Origin: Acidobacteriota bacterium
GTDB taxonomy: Bacteria > Acidobacteriota > Vicinamibacteria > Vicinamibacterales > UBA2999
Length of the DNA stretch: 39,620 nt
Assembly (NCBI GenBank): GCA_009694735.1
Contig: SHUG01000011.1
Location: 1 to 39,620 of the forward strand
Direction of reading: 5' to 3'
Shown one piece after another: positions 7,906 through 16,466 of the stretch. Numbering within the stretch: position 1 is the stretch's first letter; each line of letters begins with the position of its first letter. The notes beneath the pieces were generated by a model that saw nothing but the letters and a program-made list of their open reading frames with translations, was not told the DNA's origin and ran no database searches. The translations under genes were made by a program, and so were the position numbers.

Positions 7906-8574
7906 TTAAGAAACCGCATGCGCCGAGTCAAACCCCAAACGCATATCCATGACTCGTTTCTGCACAAACTCCGACAGCCCCTGACCTGGCTCCGGAACGA
8001 AGGCCCCGATTGCGGCCACCCCAGCTGCGCCACTAACGGCCACGAACGGAATCGATGGCAGATCGATGCCGCCGATTGCGAGGACGGGCCGCCCACCGGC
8101 GGCCTTCACCACCTCCGATAGCCCGGCCCACCCCAAGTACGCCGCCGCGGGCTTCGACACGGTCGGCAAGACAGTGCCCGCGACGAGGTAATCGGCGTTC
8201 CCTGCAACCGCTGCAGTCTTGGGATCGTGAACCGAGCGCCCGATCCAAAACCCGGCCGGCGCCAGCGTCCGGGCATTAGCGACCGAGAACGAGCGCTCCT
8301 TAAGGTGAACGCCCGCGGCACCGGCGGCCAAGGCGACATCGAGTCGGTCATTCACCAGTATCTTGGTCGCGGTATGCCTGGTATCGGCGATCACGGCGCC
8401 CACGAGTCGAGCCAGGCTGGCGGCGTCGAGGTCGGGTTCCCTCACCTGAACCAGGTCAATCCCCGCCGCGGCTGCGGCGAACACCTGGGCGCGGAGCGCA
8501 TCGACCCACTCACTCGGTGCCAGGCCGAGTGCGGCGCCGAGCCGGCGCCGGTGGGTGACGAGGCAGAGGATCAT
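7906..8574 (-). CDS. thiE: Thiamine phosphate synthase (ThiE/TenI family)
   Basis: A 222-residue TIM-barrel protein of the ThiE/TenI family. ThiE condenses HMP-pyrophosphate with thiazole phosphate to give thiamine monophosphate. Visible family motifs are LVQVREPDLDA (about 40), ILVNDRLDVALAAGAAGVHL (about 72), WIGRSVHDPKTA, DYLVAGTVLPTVSKP and VLAIGGID. The usual GQDD after GVH is replaced by KERSFS, as in a subset of ThiE/TenI proteins, so a TenI-type tautomerase cannot be excluded. The ATG overlaps the stop of the upstream small membrane gene (ATGA). No thiamine riboswitch is visible, and none is expected inside this operon. Confidence 0.82.
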   Translation of the reverse strand: MILCLVTHRRRLGAALGLAPSEWVDALRAQVFAAAAAGIDLVQVREPDLDAASLARLVGAVIADTRHTATKILVNDRLDVALAAGAAGVHLKERSFSVANARTLAPAGFWIGRSVHDPKTAAVAGNADYLVAGTVLPTVSKPAAAYLGWAGLSEVVKAAGGRPVLAIGGIDLPSIPFVAVSGAAGVAAIGAFVPEPGQGLSEFVQKRVMDMRLGFDSAHAVS

Positions 8575-8825
8575 GCCGGGTCGTCGTGGGAGGAACCGAG
8601 TGACTTGGCGCTGAAGAGTTCAGCCAATTCAACCAGGGCCGCGCCAACGTTGACCAGTCCAAGGCCGCTGATGGCGCCGCGCACGTAATTGCTGGTCAGC
8701 ATCGCCCCCAGCGCCGGCGACCATTCGACGAAGTAGTTCCGCTCCCAGAAGGTCGACCACGGGATCAACACTAACAGGAGACCGGTTTCGAGCAGGAGGG
8801 CGACGAAGAGCAGGCGCCTGAACAG
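8571..8825 (-). CDS. Small membrane protein with probable CTG start
   Basis: The reading frame is open from just after the TPR-gene TGA (8829-8831) down to 8571. It encodes about 84 residues: a basic N-terminus (FRRL), a hydrophobic helix of about 20 residues (LLFVALLLETGLLLVLI), a conserved-looking WSTFWERNYFVEW segment, and a second hydrophobic stretch. No ATG, GTG or TTG precedes the hydrophobic helix; the first GTG (8771) lies inside it and would truncate the membrane segment. The best start is CTG at 8825, three bases after the upstream stop, giving MFRRLLFVALL. The gene overlaps thiE by ATGA. I do not know its function. Confidence 0.6.
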   Translation of the reverse strand: MFRRLLFVALLLETGLLLVLIPWSTFWERNYFVEWSPALGAMLTSNYVRGAISGLGLVNVGAALVELAELFSAKSLGSSHDDPA

Positions 8826-8828
8826 AAA

Positions 8829-10883
8829 TCAGCCCCGCGCCTGGACTTTGGACAGCCGATCGATGTGGCCCGACACGTCGCGGTAGCCGCCGGACTCGGA
8901 TTCAAGCTCAATGAACACGGCGAGGGCGCGCGCGCTCTCGCCGACCGTGTCGAGGGTCTGGGCTAAGTCGTACAAAAGCGATCGCCCGGCATCGGCGGTC
9001 GGCGCGGGCGCCTCGGCGGCTCGCTCGAGCCATTCGATGGCCTGGGGCAGGTCCTTGCGTTCAAGGTAAAGCCGGCCGAGCATCGACGCCGCATCGAAGC
9101 GCTGCCGCGGCGACCTGGTTGCGCCTTCGAGGGCCTTGATGGCGTCTTCGGTCATGCCCATCTCGTGATAGGTCAGGGCCAAGCGGTATTGTTCGGCCGC
9201 TGCCTCTTCGGACGACTGGCGGTTCGACTCGTCGCGCAGGCCGCGAAACACCTGGTCGAGCGACCGCGGGGGCGGCGGCGTGAGCGGAAGCGGCGCGGGC
9301 CGCTCGTCGAGCGCCTCGCCGAGGTCAATTTCAATCGCGCCAAAATCCGTCAAGGGCACCTCCGCTGCGAGCGCGGCCTGCGGCACTGCTGTCGTGGCAG
9401 CAGCGGTCGTGGCCGGTGGCGGTTCGGGTGCAGGGGTGTCGAACGAGATCCCTTCGTTCAAGTCCATCTTCTCCGTGGCCAGGAACGGGCTGTCGCCACT
9501 CAGCTGGTCGGCGATGATGGCGTCCGGATCGGATTCGCCCAGCATGACGAGCGCCCGGCGGAAGCGGTCCAGGTTGGCGCGGTTCCACGGTTCGCGGGCC
9601 ACGAGGTCCTCGCTGATGATGCGCGCTTCGAGGCCGCGACCCACGCTCAAGTAGGCGTCGGCCAGCTGGGCCTTCGCCTCATACATCGTGGCTTCGAGCC
9701 CGCCGTCGACGCAGATCTCAACCAGGCGCATCTGCGCCACGAGATGCGTGGGGACCCGGATCGTGAACTCGTGGAGCGAGACCGCGGCCTCGGCGTAGTC
9801 GCCATCAGCGAGCGCGGCGTCAGCGACGGCATCAATACATTGATAGCCGGCCTCGGCATTCGACTCGGCCAAGCGGCAGCCGACCACGACCGCCGCCTGG
9901 GCCTGATGGCGATCGAGCGTCAGGGCCTGCGTGATGGCAGCGCGACCTTCAGCAGCGCGGCCGGCGGTGAGCTCGATCTCGCCCAGGGTGATCCACAGCG
10001 ACGGATCGGTGCCGGCGGTCTCGGCCGACAGGTACGTGCGAGCCTGGTCGAGATCGCCCCGGGCCACGTACGCCAGGGCGAGCCCCGCCCGCACTGCCAG
10101 ATCTGACGGGTCGGCGGCCGCGACCTCGGCGAGCACGGCCAGTGCCAGATCGCCCTGCCCTGCTTGTTCAAAGGCGGCAGCCACCTGCTTCAATTCGGTG
10201 GGGCCGCTGGCCACCTTGCGCGCCAGCTCCGGCGCACTGCCCGACAGGTAGCCAACCAACAGCCGTGTGCGCGTGTCGTCGTCTGAACGATCGAGGTCGA
10301 ACGCAGCCTGCAGGGCCGCCAGGGCGTCAGCCCCACAATCCCGCTTTTCGTAGCGGGCGGCCACCTCGCGGAATTCGCGGAGCGCGGTCACGACATCGCC
10401 GGTCTCGGCCGCCAGCTGCGCCGCCCGCACGCGGGCTTCGAGATCGTCCGGGTCCAGCGTCCCCAGGCGAATGGCAATCTCCGCCGCACCCTTCTTATCG
10501 CCGCGCGCCTTGCGGCGATCGGCGACGGCCTGGAAGTACTGCTTGGCGTCGGCCAGCGTGCCCTGCCGGGCCGCGATGTCGCCCGATTGCAGCAAGGCGT
10601 ACTCGTGCTCTGGCTTGAGCTTGAGGATCTTCTTGAACAGCGCCGCGGCCTTCGGGTAGAACCCCTCGGCGGCGAGGTGATCGGCGATGCGCGTGAACTG
10701 CTGGAGGCCCTTGTCTAGCTGGTTGGCGCGTACGTGGAGATCGCCCAGGGCGTTGGCGCTGTTCCAATCACGGGGTTGGGCCTCAACGACCTTGACGTAC
10801 TCCGCAATGGCCGCATCGATGCGTCCCTGTCGTAATGCTTTTTCCGCGCTCTTGAGCGCGCCTTCGCGATCGAACGGCGGCAC
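8829..10883 (-). CDS. Tetratricopeptide-repeat protein
   Basis: A 684-residue protein made almost wholly of TPR-type helical pairs. Examples are SAEKALRQGRIDAAIAEYVK (from about residue 12), the LFKKILKLKPEHEYALLQSG unit, and a C-terminal group around YRLALTYHEMGMTEDAIKAL. A proline/alanine-rich linker at about 490-560 separates the N-terminal superhelix from the C-terminal repeats. No signal peptide or membrane helix is seen, so it is probably a cytoplasmic scaffold. The start is GTG with GAGGG nine bases upstream. It sits 12 bases after rnhB and is followed in the same frame, after one stop codon, by the small membrane gene. The partner and process are unknown. Confidence 0.85.
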   Translation of the reverse strand: MPPFDREGALKSAEKALRQGRIDAAIAEYVKVVEAQPRDWNSANALGDLHVRANQLDKGLQQFTRIADHLAAEGFYPKAAALFKKILKLKPEHEYALLQSGDIAARQGTLADAKQYFQAVADRRKARGDKKGAAEIAIRLGTLDPDDLEARVRAAQLAAETGDVVTALREFREVAARYEKRDCGADALAALQAAFDLDRSDDDTRTRLLVGYLSGSAPELARKVASGPTELKQVAAAFEQAGQGDLALAVLAEVAAADPSDLAVRAGLALAYVARGDLDQARTYLSAETAGTDPSLWITLGEIELTAGRAAEGRAAITQALTLDRHQAQAAVVVGCRLAESNAEAGYQCIDAVADAALADGDYAEAAVSLHEFTIRVPTHLVAQMRLVEICVDGGLEATMYEAKAQLADAYLSVGRGLEARIISEDLVAREPWNRANLDRFRRALVMLGESDPDAIIADQLSGDSPFLATEKMDLNEGISFDTPAPEPPPATTAAATTAVPQAALAAEVPLTDFGAIEIDLGEALDERPAPLPLTPPPPRSLDQVFRGLRDESNRQSSEEAAAEQYRLALTYHEMGMTEDAIKALEGATRSPRQRFDAASMLGRLYLERKDLPQAIEWLERAAEAPAPTADAGRSLLYDLAQTLDTVGESARALAVFIELESESGGYRDVSGHIDRLSKVQARG

Positions 10884-10895
10884 TTTGTACGGCCC

Positions 10896-11519
10896 TCAGG
10901 CAATGGTATCAAACAGAGTTGCCGGTCGGAACGATCGCCGGTGCTGGGGCGAGTAGCCAAACCGTGCAACGGCCGCCAGGTGATCGGCCGTCGCGTAACC
11001 CTTATGTCGGTCAAAACCGTATCGCGGGTCAGCGGCGTGAAGCTCCTGCATCAATCGATCCCGTGTCACTTTCGCGACGATCGAGGCGGCGGCGATGGCA
11101 GACGACCGGCGGTCGCCGCCAACGACGCCGCGCTGGGCCATTGGCAGTGACGGAATTCGAAAAGCATCGACCAAAACTGCATCTGGCAAGGGGGCCAGTG
11201 CGAGGACGGCCCTCCGCATGGCCAGCAGCGTGGCCTGATGGATGTTGATGCGGTCGATCTCGCCGGGGGTGACGGAAACGACGGTCCAGGCGATGGACTT
11301 CCCGATGATTTCCTCGTGCAATCGCTCGCGCTGCGCGGCGCTGAGGGCCTTGGAATCGGCCAGCCCGTCAATGCGGCGGTGCGGGTCGAGGATGACCGCG
11401 CCGGCCATCACCGGCCCGGCCAGGCATCCCCGTCCCACTTCATCGACACCCGCCACACACACGAACCCGTAGCGCCGAAGCGTATTCTCGATCGTGCGGC
11501 GGGCGGAGACCTTGCGCAC
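10896..11519 (-). CDS. rnhB: Ribonuclease HII
   Basis: A 207-residue RNase HII that cuts the RNA strand of RNA-DNA hybrids and removes misincorporated ribonucleotides. GVDEVGRGCLAGPV at about residues 24-37 carries the conserved Asp-Glu pair, DAVLVDAF the third acid, and SSAIAAASIVAKVTRD the fourth acid near its end. HKGY and the C-terminal HRRSF also fit the family. The GTG start overlaps the rplS stop (TAGTG). Its place after rplS is the usual one in many bacteria. Confidence 0.95.
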   Translation of the reverse strand: MRKVSARRTIENTLRRYGFVCVAGVDEVGRGCLAGPVMAGAVILDPHRRIDGLADSKALSAAQRERLHEEIIGKSIAWTVVSVTPGEIDRINIHQATLLAMRRAVLALAPLPDAVLVDAFRIPSLPMAQRGVVGGDRRSSAIAAASIVAKVTRDRLMQELHAADPRYGFDRHKGYATADHLAAVARFGYSPQHRRSFRPATLFDTIA

Positions 11520-11866
11520 TAGGACGTCTTTTTGACTTCCTTCATGCGGGCGGCCTTGCCCGTCAGGTCGCGCAAGAAGTAGAGCTTCGCGCGCCGCACC
11601 TTGGCGGAACGCAGCACCTCAATCTTGGAGATGGTCGGCGAGTGCAGCGGGAAAATGCGCTCGACCCCCTGGCTGAACGACACTTTGCGCACGGTGAACG
11701 TCGCGCGATTGCTGCCGCGGCGAATCCCGATGACCACGCCCTCGAACACCTGGATGCGTTCCTTGTCGCCTTCCTTCACTCGCACGTGCACGCGCACCGT
11801 ATCGCCGGCCTTCATGCGCGGCCGTTCGGTCAGTTGCGCCTTCTCGATCATCTCCATCGCAGTCAT
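11519..11866 (-). CDS. rplS: 50S ribosomal protein L19
   Basis: A 115-residue L19 protein located at the 30S-50S interface. Typical sequence includes [25 protein letters not shown] and [14 protein letters not shown]. An in-frame start at 11890 exists, but ATG 11866 is correct: an AAGGAG box lies six bases before it, and the N-terminus ([12 protein letters not shown]) then matches the family. It overlaps the trmD stop by ATGA and the rnhB start by one base. Confidence 0.96.
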   Translation of the reverse strand: MTAMEMIEKAQLTERPRMKAGDTVRVHVRVKEGDKERIQVFEGVVIGIRRGSNRATFTVRKVSFSQGVERIFPLHSPTISKIEVLRSAKVRRAKLYFLRDLTGKAARMKEVKKTS

Positions 11867-12594
11867 GACTTGCTCCTTTTGCTCAACCACTCGTGTTCAT
11901 CGGCGTCGAGCGCGGCGTCCGCCAGGAGGTCCGGCCGCCGCTCGGCCGTTCGTTCCAATGCCGCGTTGCGCCGCCACCGGCGAATTTCTCCATGATGCCC
12001 AGACACCAACACGCCGGGCACCGGCCGTCCTGCAAACTCCGCGGGCCTCGTGTAGTGCGGGTAATCGAGCAACCCGCGCGTAAACGAATCCGCGTCCACC
12101 GACTGCTCGTCGCCGACGACGCCGGGCACCAGCCGCGCCACGGCGTCGACCACCGCCAGCGCCGGAATCTCGCCACCCGACAGCACATAGTCGCCGATCG
12201 ACAACTCTTCGGTCGCCAGCGCCTCACGCACCCGTTCGTCAATGCCTTCGTAGCGCCCGCACAGCAGCACGAGGTGCCCGAGTCCCACCAGCCGCCGCGC
12301 CCCCGCCTGCGTGAACGGCACACCGGCCGGCGTCAGCATGACCACGGCATCCGGCGTCCCGCGGCGCTCGCTAATCGCCGCGAGCGCGGCGAAGAACGGT
12401 TCCGGCTTCATCACCATGCCCGGGCCACCGCCGAACGGCACATCATCCACGACGTGATGCTTGTCGGTCGTGAAGTCGCGGAGGTTATGGACCACGATGT
12501 CGATCAGTCCACCGGTGCGGGCCCGCCCCACCACGCCTTCCGCGAGGCCGGCTTCCACCATGCGCGGAAAGATCGTGATGATGTCGACCTTCAC
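11863..12594 (-). CDS. trmD: tRNA (guanine-N1)-methyltransferase
   Basis: A 243-residue SPOUT-class methyltransferase that makes m1G37 in tRNAs and prevents +1 frameshifting. [11 protein letters not shown] is at the N-terminus, [14 protein letters not shown] at about 50-63, the knot motif [13 protein letters not shown] at about 110-122, and the loop [11 protein letters not shown] at about 132-142. The real start is GTG 12594, overlapping the rimM stop as GTGA; the frame stays open upstream only as an antisense-style extension. It is downstream of rimM and upstream of rplS, the classic order. Confidence 0.95.
   Translation of the reverse strand: MKVDIITIFPRMVEAGLAEGVVGRARTGGLIDIVVHNLRDFTTDKHHVVDDVPFGGGPGMVMKPEPFFAALAAISERRGTPDAVVMLTPAGVPFTQAGARRLVGLGHLVLLCGRYEGIDERVREALATEELSIGDYVLSGGEIPALAVVDAVARLVPGVVGDEQSVDADSFTRGLLDYPHYTRPAEFAGRPVPGVLVSGHHGEIRRWRRNAALERTAERRPDLLADAALDADEHEWLSKRSKS
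11873..11878 (-). promoter_or_regulatory. Ribosome-binding site that fixes the rplS start
   Basis: AAGGAG on the minus strand sits six bases before ATG 11866, inside the last codons of trmD. It supports the shorter rplS start over the in-frame codon at 11890. Confidence 0.7.
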
Positions 12595-13124
12595 CGCCAA
12601 TCTCCGTTCAGTTCCAGCAGGCCGGCGGGCGGCCGCACCGTGATGCGTTTCGCCGCGACGTCGACCGTGCAAATCTGGTCGACCAGTGGGATCAGCAACT
12701 CGCTGCGCTTGCCCGCCACCACCAGCCGTGCCTGCGCGCTGTCGTCCAGCACGCCGGTGACGCGCCCGACCAGCTCGCCGCCCTCGGTCACCACCTCGCA
12801 CCCGATCAGGTCGCGGTGGAAGAACTCGCCGTCGGGCAGCAGCTGCGGACCGGCCTCGTCGGTGCGCAGCTGCTGGCCCGCCAGCAGCTGCGCGTCGTTC
12901 ATCGAGCCGACGCCCGCAAACATGATGACCGGGCGACCCTGATGCATTCGCATCGTGACCACCTCCAGCGTCGACGGCGCGCCGTCGCGCCGCCGGGTCC
13001 ACAGGCAGGCGCCCTTCCGGAACCGTTCCCCCGGGAAATCGGTCTCGGGGTTCACGATCACCTCGCCGCGGTTGCCGTGCGTCCGGGCCACGACGCCCAC
13101 CAGGATCCCGTCGTCCCAGTTCAC
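12591..13124 (-). CDS. rimM: 16S rRNA processing protein RimM
   Basis: A 177-residue RimM that binds ribosomal protein S19 and helps mature the 3' domain of 16S rRNA. The N-terminal barrel starts with [16 protein letters not shown]. The C-terminal PRC-barrel contains [12 protein letters not shown] (about 100) and [15 protein letters not shown] (about 143). It starts with GTG, four bases after the khpA stop, and ends inside the trmD start. Confidence 0.93.
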   Translation of the reverse strand: MNWDDGILVGVVARTHGNRGEVIVNPETDFPGERFRKGACLWTRRRDGAPSTLEVVTMRMHQGRPVIMFAGVGSMNDAQLLAGQQLRTDEAGPQLLPDGEFFHRDLIGCEVVTEGGELVGRVTGVLDDSAQARLVVAGKRSELLIPLVDQICTVDVAAKRITVRPPAGLLELNGDWR

Positions 13125-13128
13125 GGGC

Positions 13129-13383
13129 CTAGCTGCGGCCGGTTTGATCGCGGATGTCGAGGCTCACGCGCTGGTCGTCGTCTTCGGCCGCACTCGACAG
13201 CAACGTGCGCAGCGCGGCCGCGGTGCGGCCCTGCCGGCCGATGATGCGGCCGAGGTCGCCCGAGGCCACCTGCAGTTCATACACCGTCGCGCCACGGCGC
13301 TCCGATTCCCGCACGCTGACCGCATCTGGCTGGTCGGCCAGCGCCCGCGCCACGGCTTCGATGAGTCCCTTGAGATCCGTCAC
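13129..13383 (-). CDS. khpA: KH-domain RNA-binding protein KhpA
   Basis: An 84-residue single KH-domain protein (YlqC/KhpA family) with the nucleic-acid-binding GxxG loop in GRIIGRQGRTAAALRTLL at about 45-62. KhpA is a small RNA-binding protein often paired with KhpB/Jag; it is commonly found between rpsP and rimM, as here. The GTG start has an AAGG-containing box about eight bases upstream. Confidence 0.92.
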   Translation of the reverse strand: MTDLKGLIEAVARALADQPDAVSVRESERRGATVYELQVASGDLGRIIGRQGRTAAALRTLLSSAAEDDDQRVSLDIRDQTGRS

Positions 13384-13392
13384 GGCCGTACC

Positions 13393-13671
13393 TTAAGCCG
13401 TCGGCGCGGCAGGCTCAACCACGGCGCCACGATCGCGGGTCAGGTGCCTGGCCATCAGGGTGCGAACCGAGTCGGACGGGCGCGCGCCCATCTTCACCCA
13501 GTGCGTGACGCGATCCTTGTTGATCTCGAACACGGCCGGCTTGGTGCGCGGGTTGTAGAACCCGAGCACCTCGATGAACTCGCCTTCCTTCTTCGATCGG
13601 GCTTCCGACACGACGACGCGGAAAAACGGGCGCTTCTTCGAACCGGTGCGACGCATACGAATCGACAACAT
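13393..13671 (-). CDS. rpsP: 30S ribosomal protein S16
   Basis: A 92-residue S16, a 30S assembly protein. The N-terminus MLSIRMRRTGSKKRPFFRVV and the central EVLGFYNPRTKP are diagnostic. A short Ala/Pro-rich tail of about eight residues follows the conserved core. It begins 41 bases after ffh and leads the rpsP-khpA-rimM-trmD-rplS-rnhB cluster. Confidence 0.96.
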   Translation of the reverse strand: MLSIRMRRTGSKKRPFFRVVVSEARSKKEGEFIEVLGFYNPRTKPAVFEINKDRVTHWVKMGARPSDSVRTLMARHLTRDRGAVVEPAAPTA

Positions 13672-13712
13672 ATTTGACTCTCTACCACGGCACGTGATGG
13701 CCGCACTTCGGG

Positions 13713-15071
13713 TTAACGCATCAAACTAAACGGGCTTTTCTTTCTCTTCTTCGGCGCCGCCGCGATGGGATCGCCCGTCATTTGCCCCACCATCTTCAGC
13801 ATCCGCTGCATTTCCACGAACTGCTTCAGCAGCCGGTTGACATCTTCAACCGTCGTGCCGCTGCCCTTCGCCACGCGCTTGCGGCGGCTCCCATCCAGGA
13901 GGTCCGCCTGCGTCCGCTCATCGGGCGTCATCGAGTTGATGATGGCCTCGATCCGCGAGAGCTGCTTCTCGTCCGGCTTCTGGCCGGCCAACTCCTTCAT
14001 GCTGCCCATGCCGGGCAGCATGCCCATGATCTTCTCGAGCGGGCCCATCCGCTTCAGCATGCGCAGCTGATCGCGGAAGTCTTCCAGCGTGAACCCGCCC
14101 TTGCGGATTTTCGCTTCCAGCTTCTCGGCGTCGCCCTGGTCGATGACCTCTTCGGCCTTCTCGATCAGCGACAACACGTCGCCCATGCCCAGCATGCGCG
14201 ACACCAACCGATCCGCGTGGAACGGCTCGAGGTCTTCCAGCTTCTCGCCACTGCCGACAAACGCAATCGGCACGCCGACCACCGACACCACCGAGAGCGC
14301 CGCGCCGCCGCGGGCGTCGCCGTCGACCTTGGTCAGGACGACGCCGGTGACGCCCATCCGCGCGTTAAACTCACCCGCGCTCTTGATGGCGTCCTGCCCC
14401 GTCATCGCGTCAGCGACATAGAGCAGGTCGGTCGGTCCCGACACATCCCGGATCGCGACCAGCTCTTTCATGAGCTCGTCATCGATGTGCAGCCGGCCCG
14501 CCGTGTCGACGATCACGACGTCGTTGCCAACCGCCTTGGCCTCGGCGAGCGCACTCTTTGCGCGCGACACCGGATCCATGTCGCCCACCGGGTCATGCAC
14601 CCGCACGCCCGCTTGCCGCGCGACGATCGCCAACTGCTGTATGGCCGCCGGGCGCCGCACGTCGGTCGACACCACGATCGGGTGCCGGCCCTGCTTCGCC
14701 AGCCACTTCGCCAGCTTGCCGGTCGTCGTCGTCTTGCCCGAGCCCTGGAGCCCGAGCATCAAAATCACGCGCGGCCGGGCCGCGCCCTCTTTCAGACCGC
14801 CCTTGGCATCGCCGAAGAGCGCGAGCAGTTCATCGCGAACGATCTTGATGACCTGCTGGCTCGGCGTCAGGCTCTTGAGCACCGCCTGATCCATCGCGCG
14901 ATCGCGCACGCGATCGACGAATGCCTTGACGACCTTGAAGTTGACGTCGGCCTCGAGCAGCGCCAGCCGGATTTCCCGGAGGACGTTCTCGACCGTCGCC
15001 TCGGTGAGACGCGTGTCTCCCTTGATTGACTGGAAGACGTCCTGGAGGCGATTGCTAAGCGCGTCGAACAT
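13713..15071 (-). CDS. ffh: Signal recognition particle protein Ffh
   Basis: A 452-residue SRP54 GTPase that binds signal peptides of nascent membrane and secreted proteins with 4.5S RNA. The N domain begins MFDALSNRLQDVFQSI. G-domain motifs are GLQGSGKTTTTGKLA (about 106-120), DTAGRLHIDDELM and TKVDGDARGG. The methionine-rich M domain contains MLPGMGSMKEL and FVEMQRMLKMVGQMTG. I use ATG 15071, which gives the normal N-terminus, rather than an in-frame start at 15107. A TTGACC/TAGGAT promoter lies just upstream. Confidence 0.96.
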   Translation of the reverse strand: MFDALSNRLQDVFQSIKGDTRLTEATVENVLREIRLALLEADVNFKVVKAFVDRVRDRAMDQAVLKSLTPSQQVIKIVRDELLALFGDAKGGLKEGAARPRVILMLGLQGSGKTTTTGKLAKWLAKQGRHPIVVSTDVRRPAAIQQLAIVARQAGVRVHDPVGDMDPVSRAKSALAEAKAVGNDVVIVDTAGRLHIDDELMKELVAIRDVSGPTDLLYVADAMTGQDAIKSAGEFNARMGVTGVVLTKVDGDARGGAALSVVSVVGVPIAFVGSGEKLEDLEPFHADRLVSRMLGMGDVLSLIEKAEEVIDQGDAEKLEAKIRKGGFTLEDFRDQLRMLKRMGPLEKIMGMLPGMGSMKELAGQKPDEKQLSRIEAIINSMTPDERTQADLLDGSRRKRVAKGSGTTVEDVNRLLKQFVEMQRMLKMVGQMTGDPIAAAPKKRKKSPFSLMR

Positions 15072-15113
15072 GGGCCACCACAGCGGAGGCCAACCCCCGC
15101 CGCGCAAACCCTT

Positions 15114-15143
15114 ATCCTACATGAACTTCAGGAGATTGGTCAA
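15114..15143 (-). promoter_or_regulatory. Candidate sigma70 promoter for ffh
   Basis: On the minus strand TTGACC (15143-15138), an 18-base spacer and TAGGAT (15119-15114) precede ffh. The -35 box overlaps the ribBA stop codon. Predicted initiation is near 15107, giving a leader of about 35 bases. The match is good but the promoter is untested. Confidence 0.45.
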
Positions 15144-16432
15144 ACCGACTTGAGGTGGTGACCGAGCTTGTCCTTCTTTACTTTCAGGTACTTGCGGGTG
15201 GTGTCGGAGGCGGCGATCTCGAGGGGCAGCGTCGACGACACCGAAAGGCCGTACCCCTGCAGGCCCACGAACTTCCGGGGATTGTTGGTCAGCAGCCGCA
15301 TGGTCCGGACGCCCAGGTCGCGCAGGATTTGGGCGCCAATGCCGTAGTCGCGCTGGTCGGGCTTGAAACCAAGCTTCACATTCGCTTCCACGGTGTCGAA
15401 GCCCTGGTCCTGGAGCGCATACGCGCGAATCTTGTTGGCGAGGCCGATGCCACGCCCTTCCTGGTTGAGATACAGCAGCACGCCCCGGCCTTCGGCCGAG
15501 ATTCGCCGCATCGCCGCATCGAGTTGATCGCCGCAATCGCAGCGCGCCGAATGGAACACATCGCCGGTCAGGCACTTCGAGTGCACGCGCACCAGCACGT
15601 CGGCGCCGCTCGTGATGTCGCCAGCGACCAGGGCGATGTGGGTCATGCTGTCGAGCAGGCTGTTGTAGGCGTGGATCCGGAATGGGCCGTGCTCGGTCGG
15701 CAGATCCGCTTCCGCGGCTTTCTGCACCAGGCCTTCGTGTTGCATCCGGTGCCGGATGAGATCGGCCACCGTGATCATGAGCAGCTTGTGCTTGCGCGCG
15801 AACTTCGCCAGTTCGGGGACGCGGGCCATGGTGCCGTCCTTCTTGGCAATTTCGCAGATCACTCCCGCCGGCCTCAGGCCGGCCAGGCGGGACAGATCCA
15901 CCGCCGCTTCGGTCTGACCGGCGCGCACCAGCACGCCGCCGTCGCGAGCGCGCAGCGGGAAGACGTGCCCGGGCCGAGCCAGGTCGGCGGGCTTGGTCTT
16001 GGGATCGATCGCCGCCACTACCGTCCTGGCCCGATCGTGGGCCGAGATGCCGGTCGACGTCCCGCGCTTGGCTTCAATGCCGATGCAGAAGGCCGTCTCG
16101 AACTGCGTGGAGTTCGACTGCTCCGGCACTTGCAGCGGGATGTTCAACTCATCGAGGCGCGCCGCGGTCATCGGCATGCAAATCAAGCCGCGCCCGTGCG
16201 TCATCATGAAGTTGATGGCCTCGGGCGTAATGTGCTCGGCGGCGATCGTCAGGTCGCCCTCGTTCTCGCGATCCTCATCGTCCACCACGATCAGCATCTC
16301 GCCGTGGCGGTAGGCGGCCACCGCGGTCTCGATCGTCGCGAACGGCGACTTCGGCCGGGCCCCCTTGGCGATAGTGAATTTCCGCGACTTGGGGCTTGGG
16401 GCTTGGGGCTTGGGTATTCTGATCTGCGTCAT
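15140..16432 (-). CDS. ribBA: Bifunctional DHBP synthase / GTP cyclohydrolase II
   Basis: A fusion of the two entry enzymes of riboflavin synthesis. The RibB half (DHBP synthase) shows VVDDEDRENEGDL and MTHGRGLICMP. The RibA half (GTP cyclohydrolase II) shows the zinc-binding CLTGDVFHSARCDCGDQL and NQEGRGIGLANK. From ATG 16432 the protein is 430 residues. The first 30 or so residues (IPKPQAPSPKSRK) are encoded by a CTTGGGG-type tandem repeat and an ATCTGTGTAATC-type unit. No ATG, GTG or TTG occurs between the repeat and the domain start (FATIETAV), so the repeat seems to have become the N-terminus. It follows ribE and precedes ffh. Confidence 0.93.
   Translation of the reverse strand: MTQIRIPKPQAPSPKSRKFTIAKGARPKSPFATIETAVAAYRHGEMLIVVDDEDRENEGDLTIAAEHITPEAINFMMTHGRGLICMPMTAARLDELNIPLQVPEQSNSTQFETAFCIGIEAKRGTSTGISAHDRARTVVAAIDPKTKPADLARPGHVFPLRARDGGVLVRAGQTEAAVDLSRLAGLRPAGVICEIAKKDGTMARVPELAKFARKHKLLMITVADLIRHRMQHEGLVQKAAEADLPTEHGPFRIHAYNSLLDSMTHIALVAGDITSGADVLVRVHSKCLTGDVFHSARCDCGDQLDAAMRRISAEGRGVLLYLNQEGRGIGLANKIRAYALQDQGFDTVEANVKLGFKPDQRDYGIGAQILRDLGVRTMRLLTNNPRKFVGLQGYGLSVSSTLPLEIAASDTTRKYLKVKKDKLGHHLKSV
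16388..16414. repeat. Heptamer tandem repeat (CTTGGGG, nearly four copies)
   Basis: Almost four uninterrupted copies of CTTGGGG lie inside the 5' coding end of ribBA. The same heptamer recurs at the right edge of the window (39601-39620), and a degenerate minus-orientation form lies at 36684-36711. Confidence 0.85.
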
Positions 16433-16446
16433 CTGTGTAATCCGTG
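16425..16446. repeat. ATCTGTGTAATCCGTGG-type repeat unit
   Basis: The unit beside the heptamer repeat matches the family that forms the long inverted repeat at 38334-38510. It covers the ATG region of ribBA. Confidence 0.6.
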
Positions 16447-16466
16447 GCCCTGGTGTTGCGGCGGCG

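Noticed and set aside
8571-8771. GTG 8771 as the start of the small membrane gene
   Set aside because: It would remove most of the hydrophobic helix and leave the well-formed upstream coding sequence unexplained; CTG 8825 fits better.
13782-15029. A 415-codon plus-strand frame antisense to ffh
   Set aside because: His/Arg/Leu-rich shadow of ffh with no recognisable domain.
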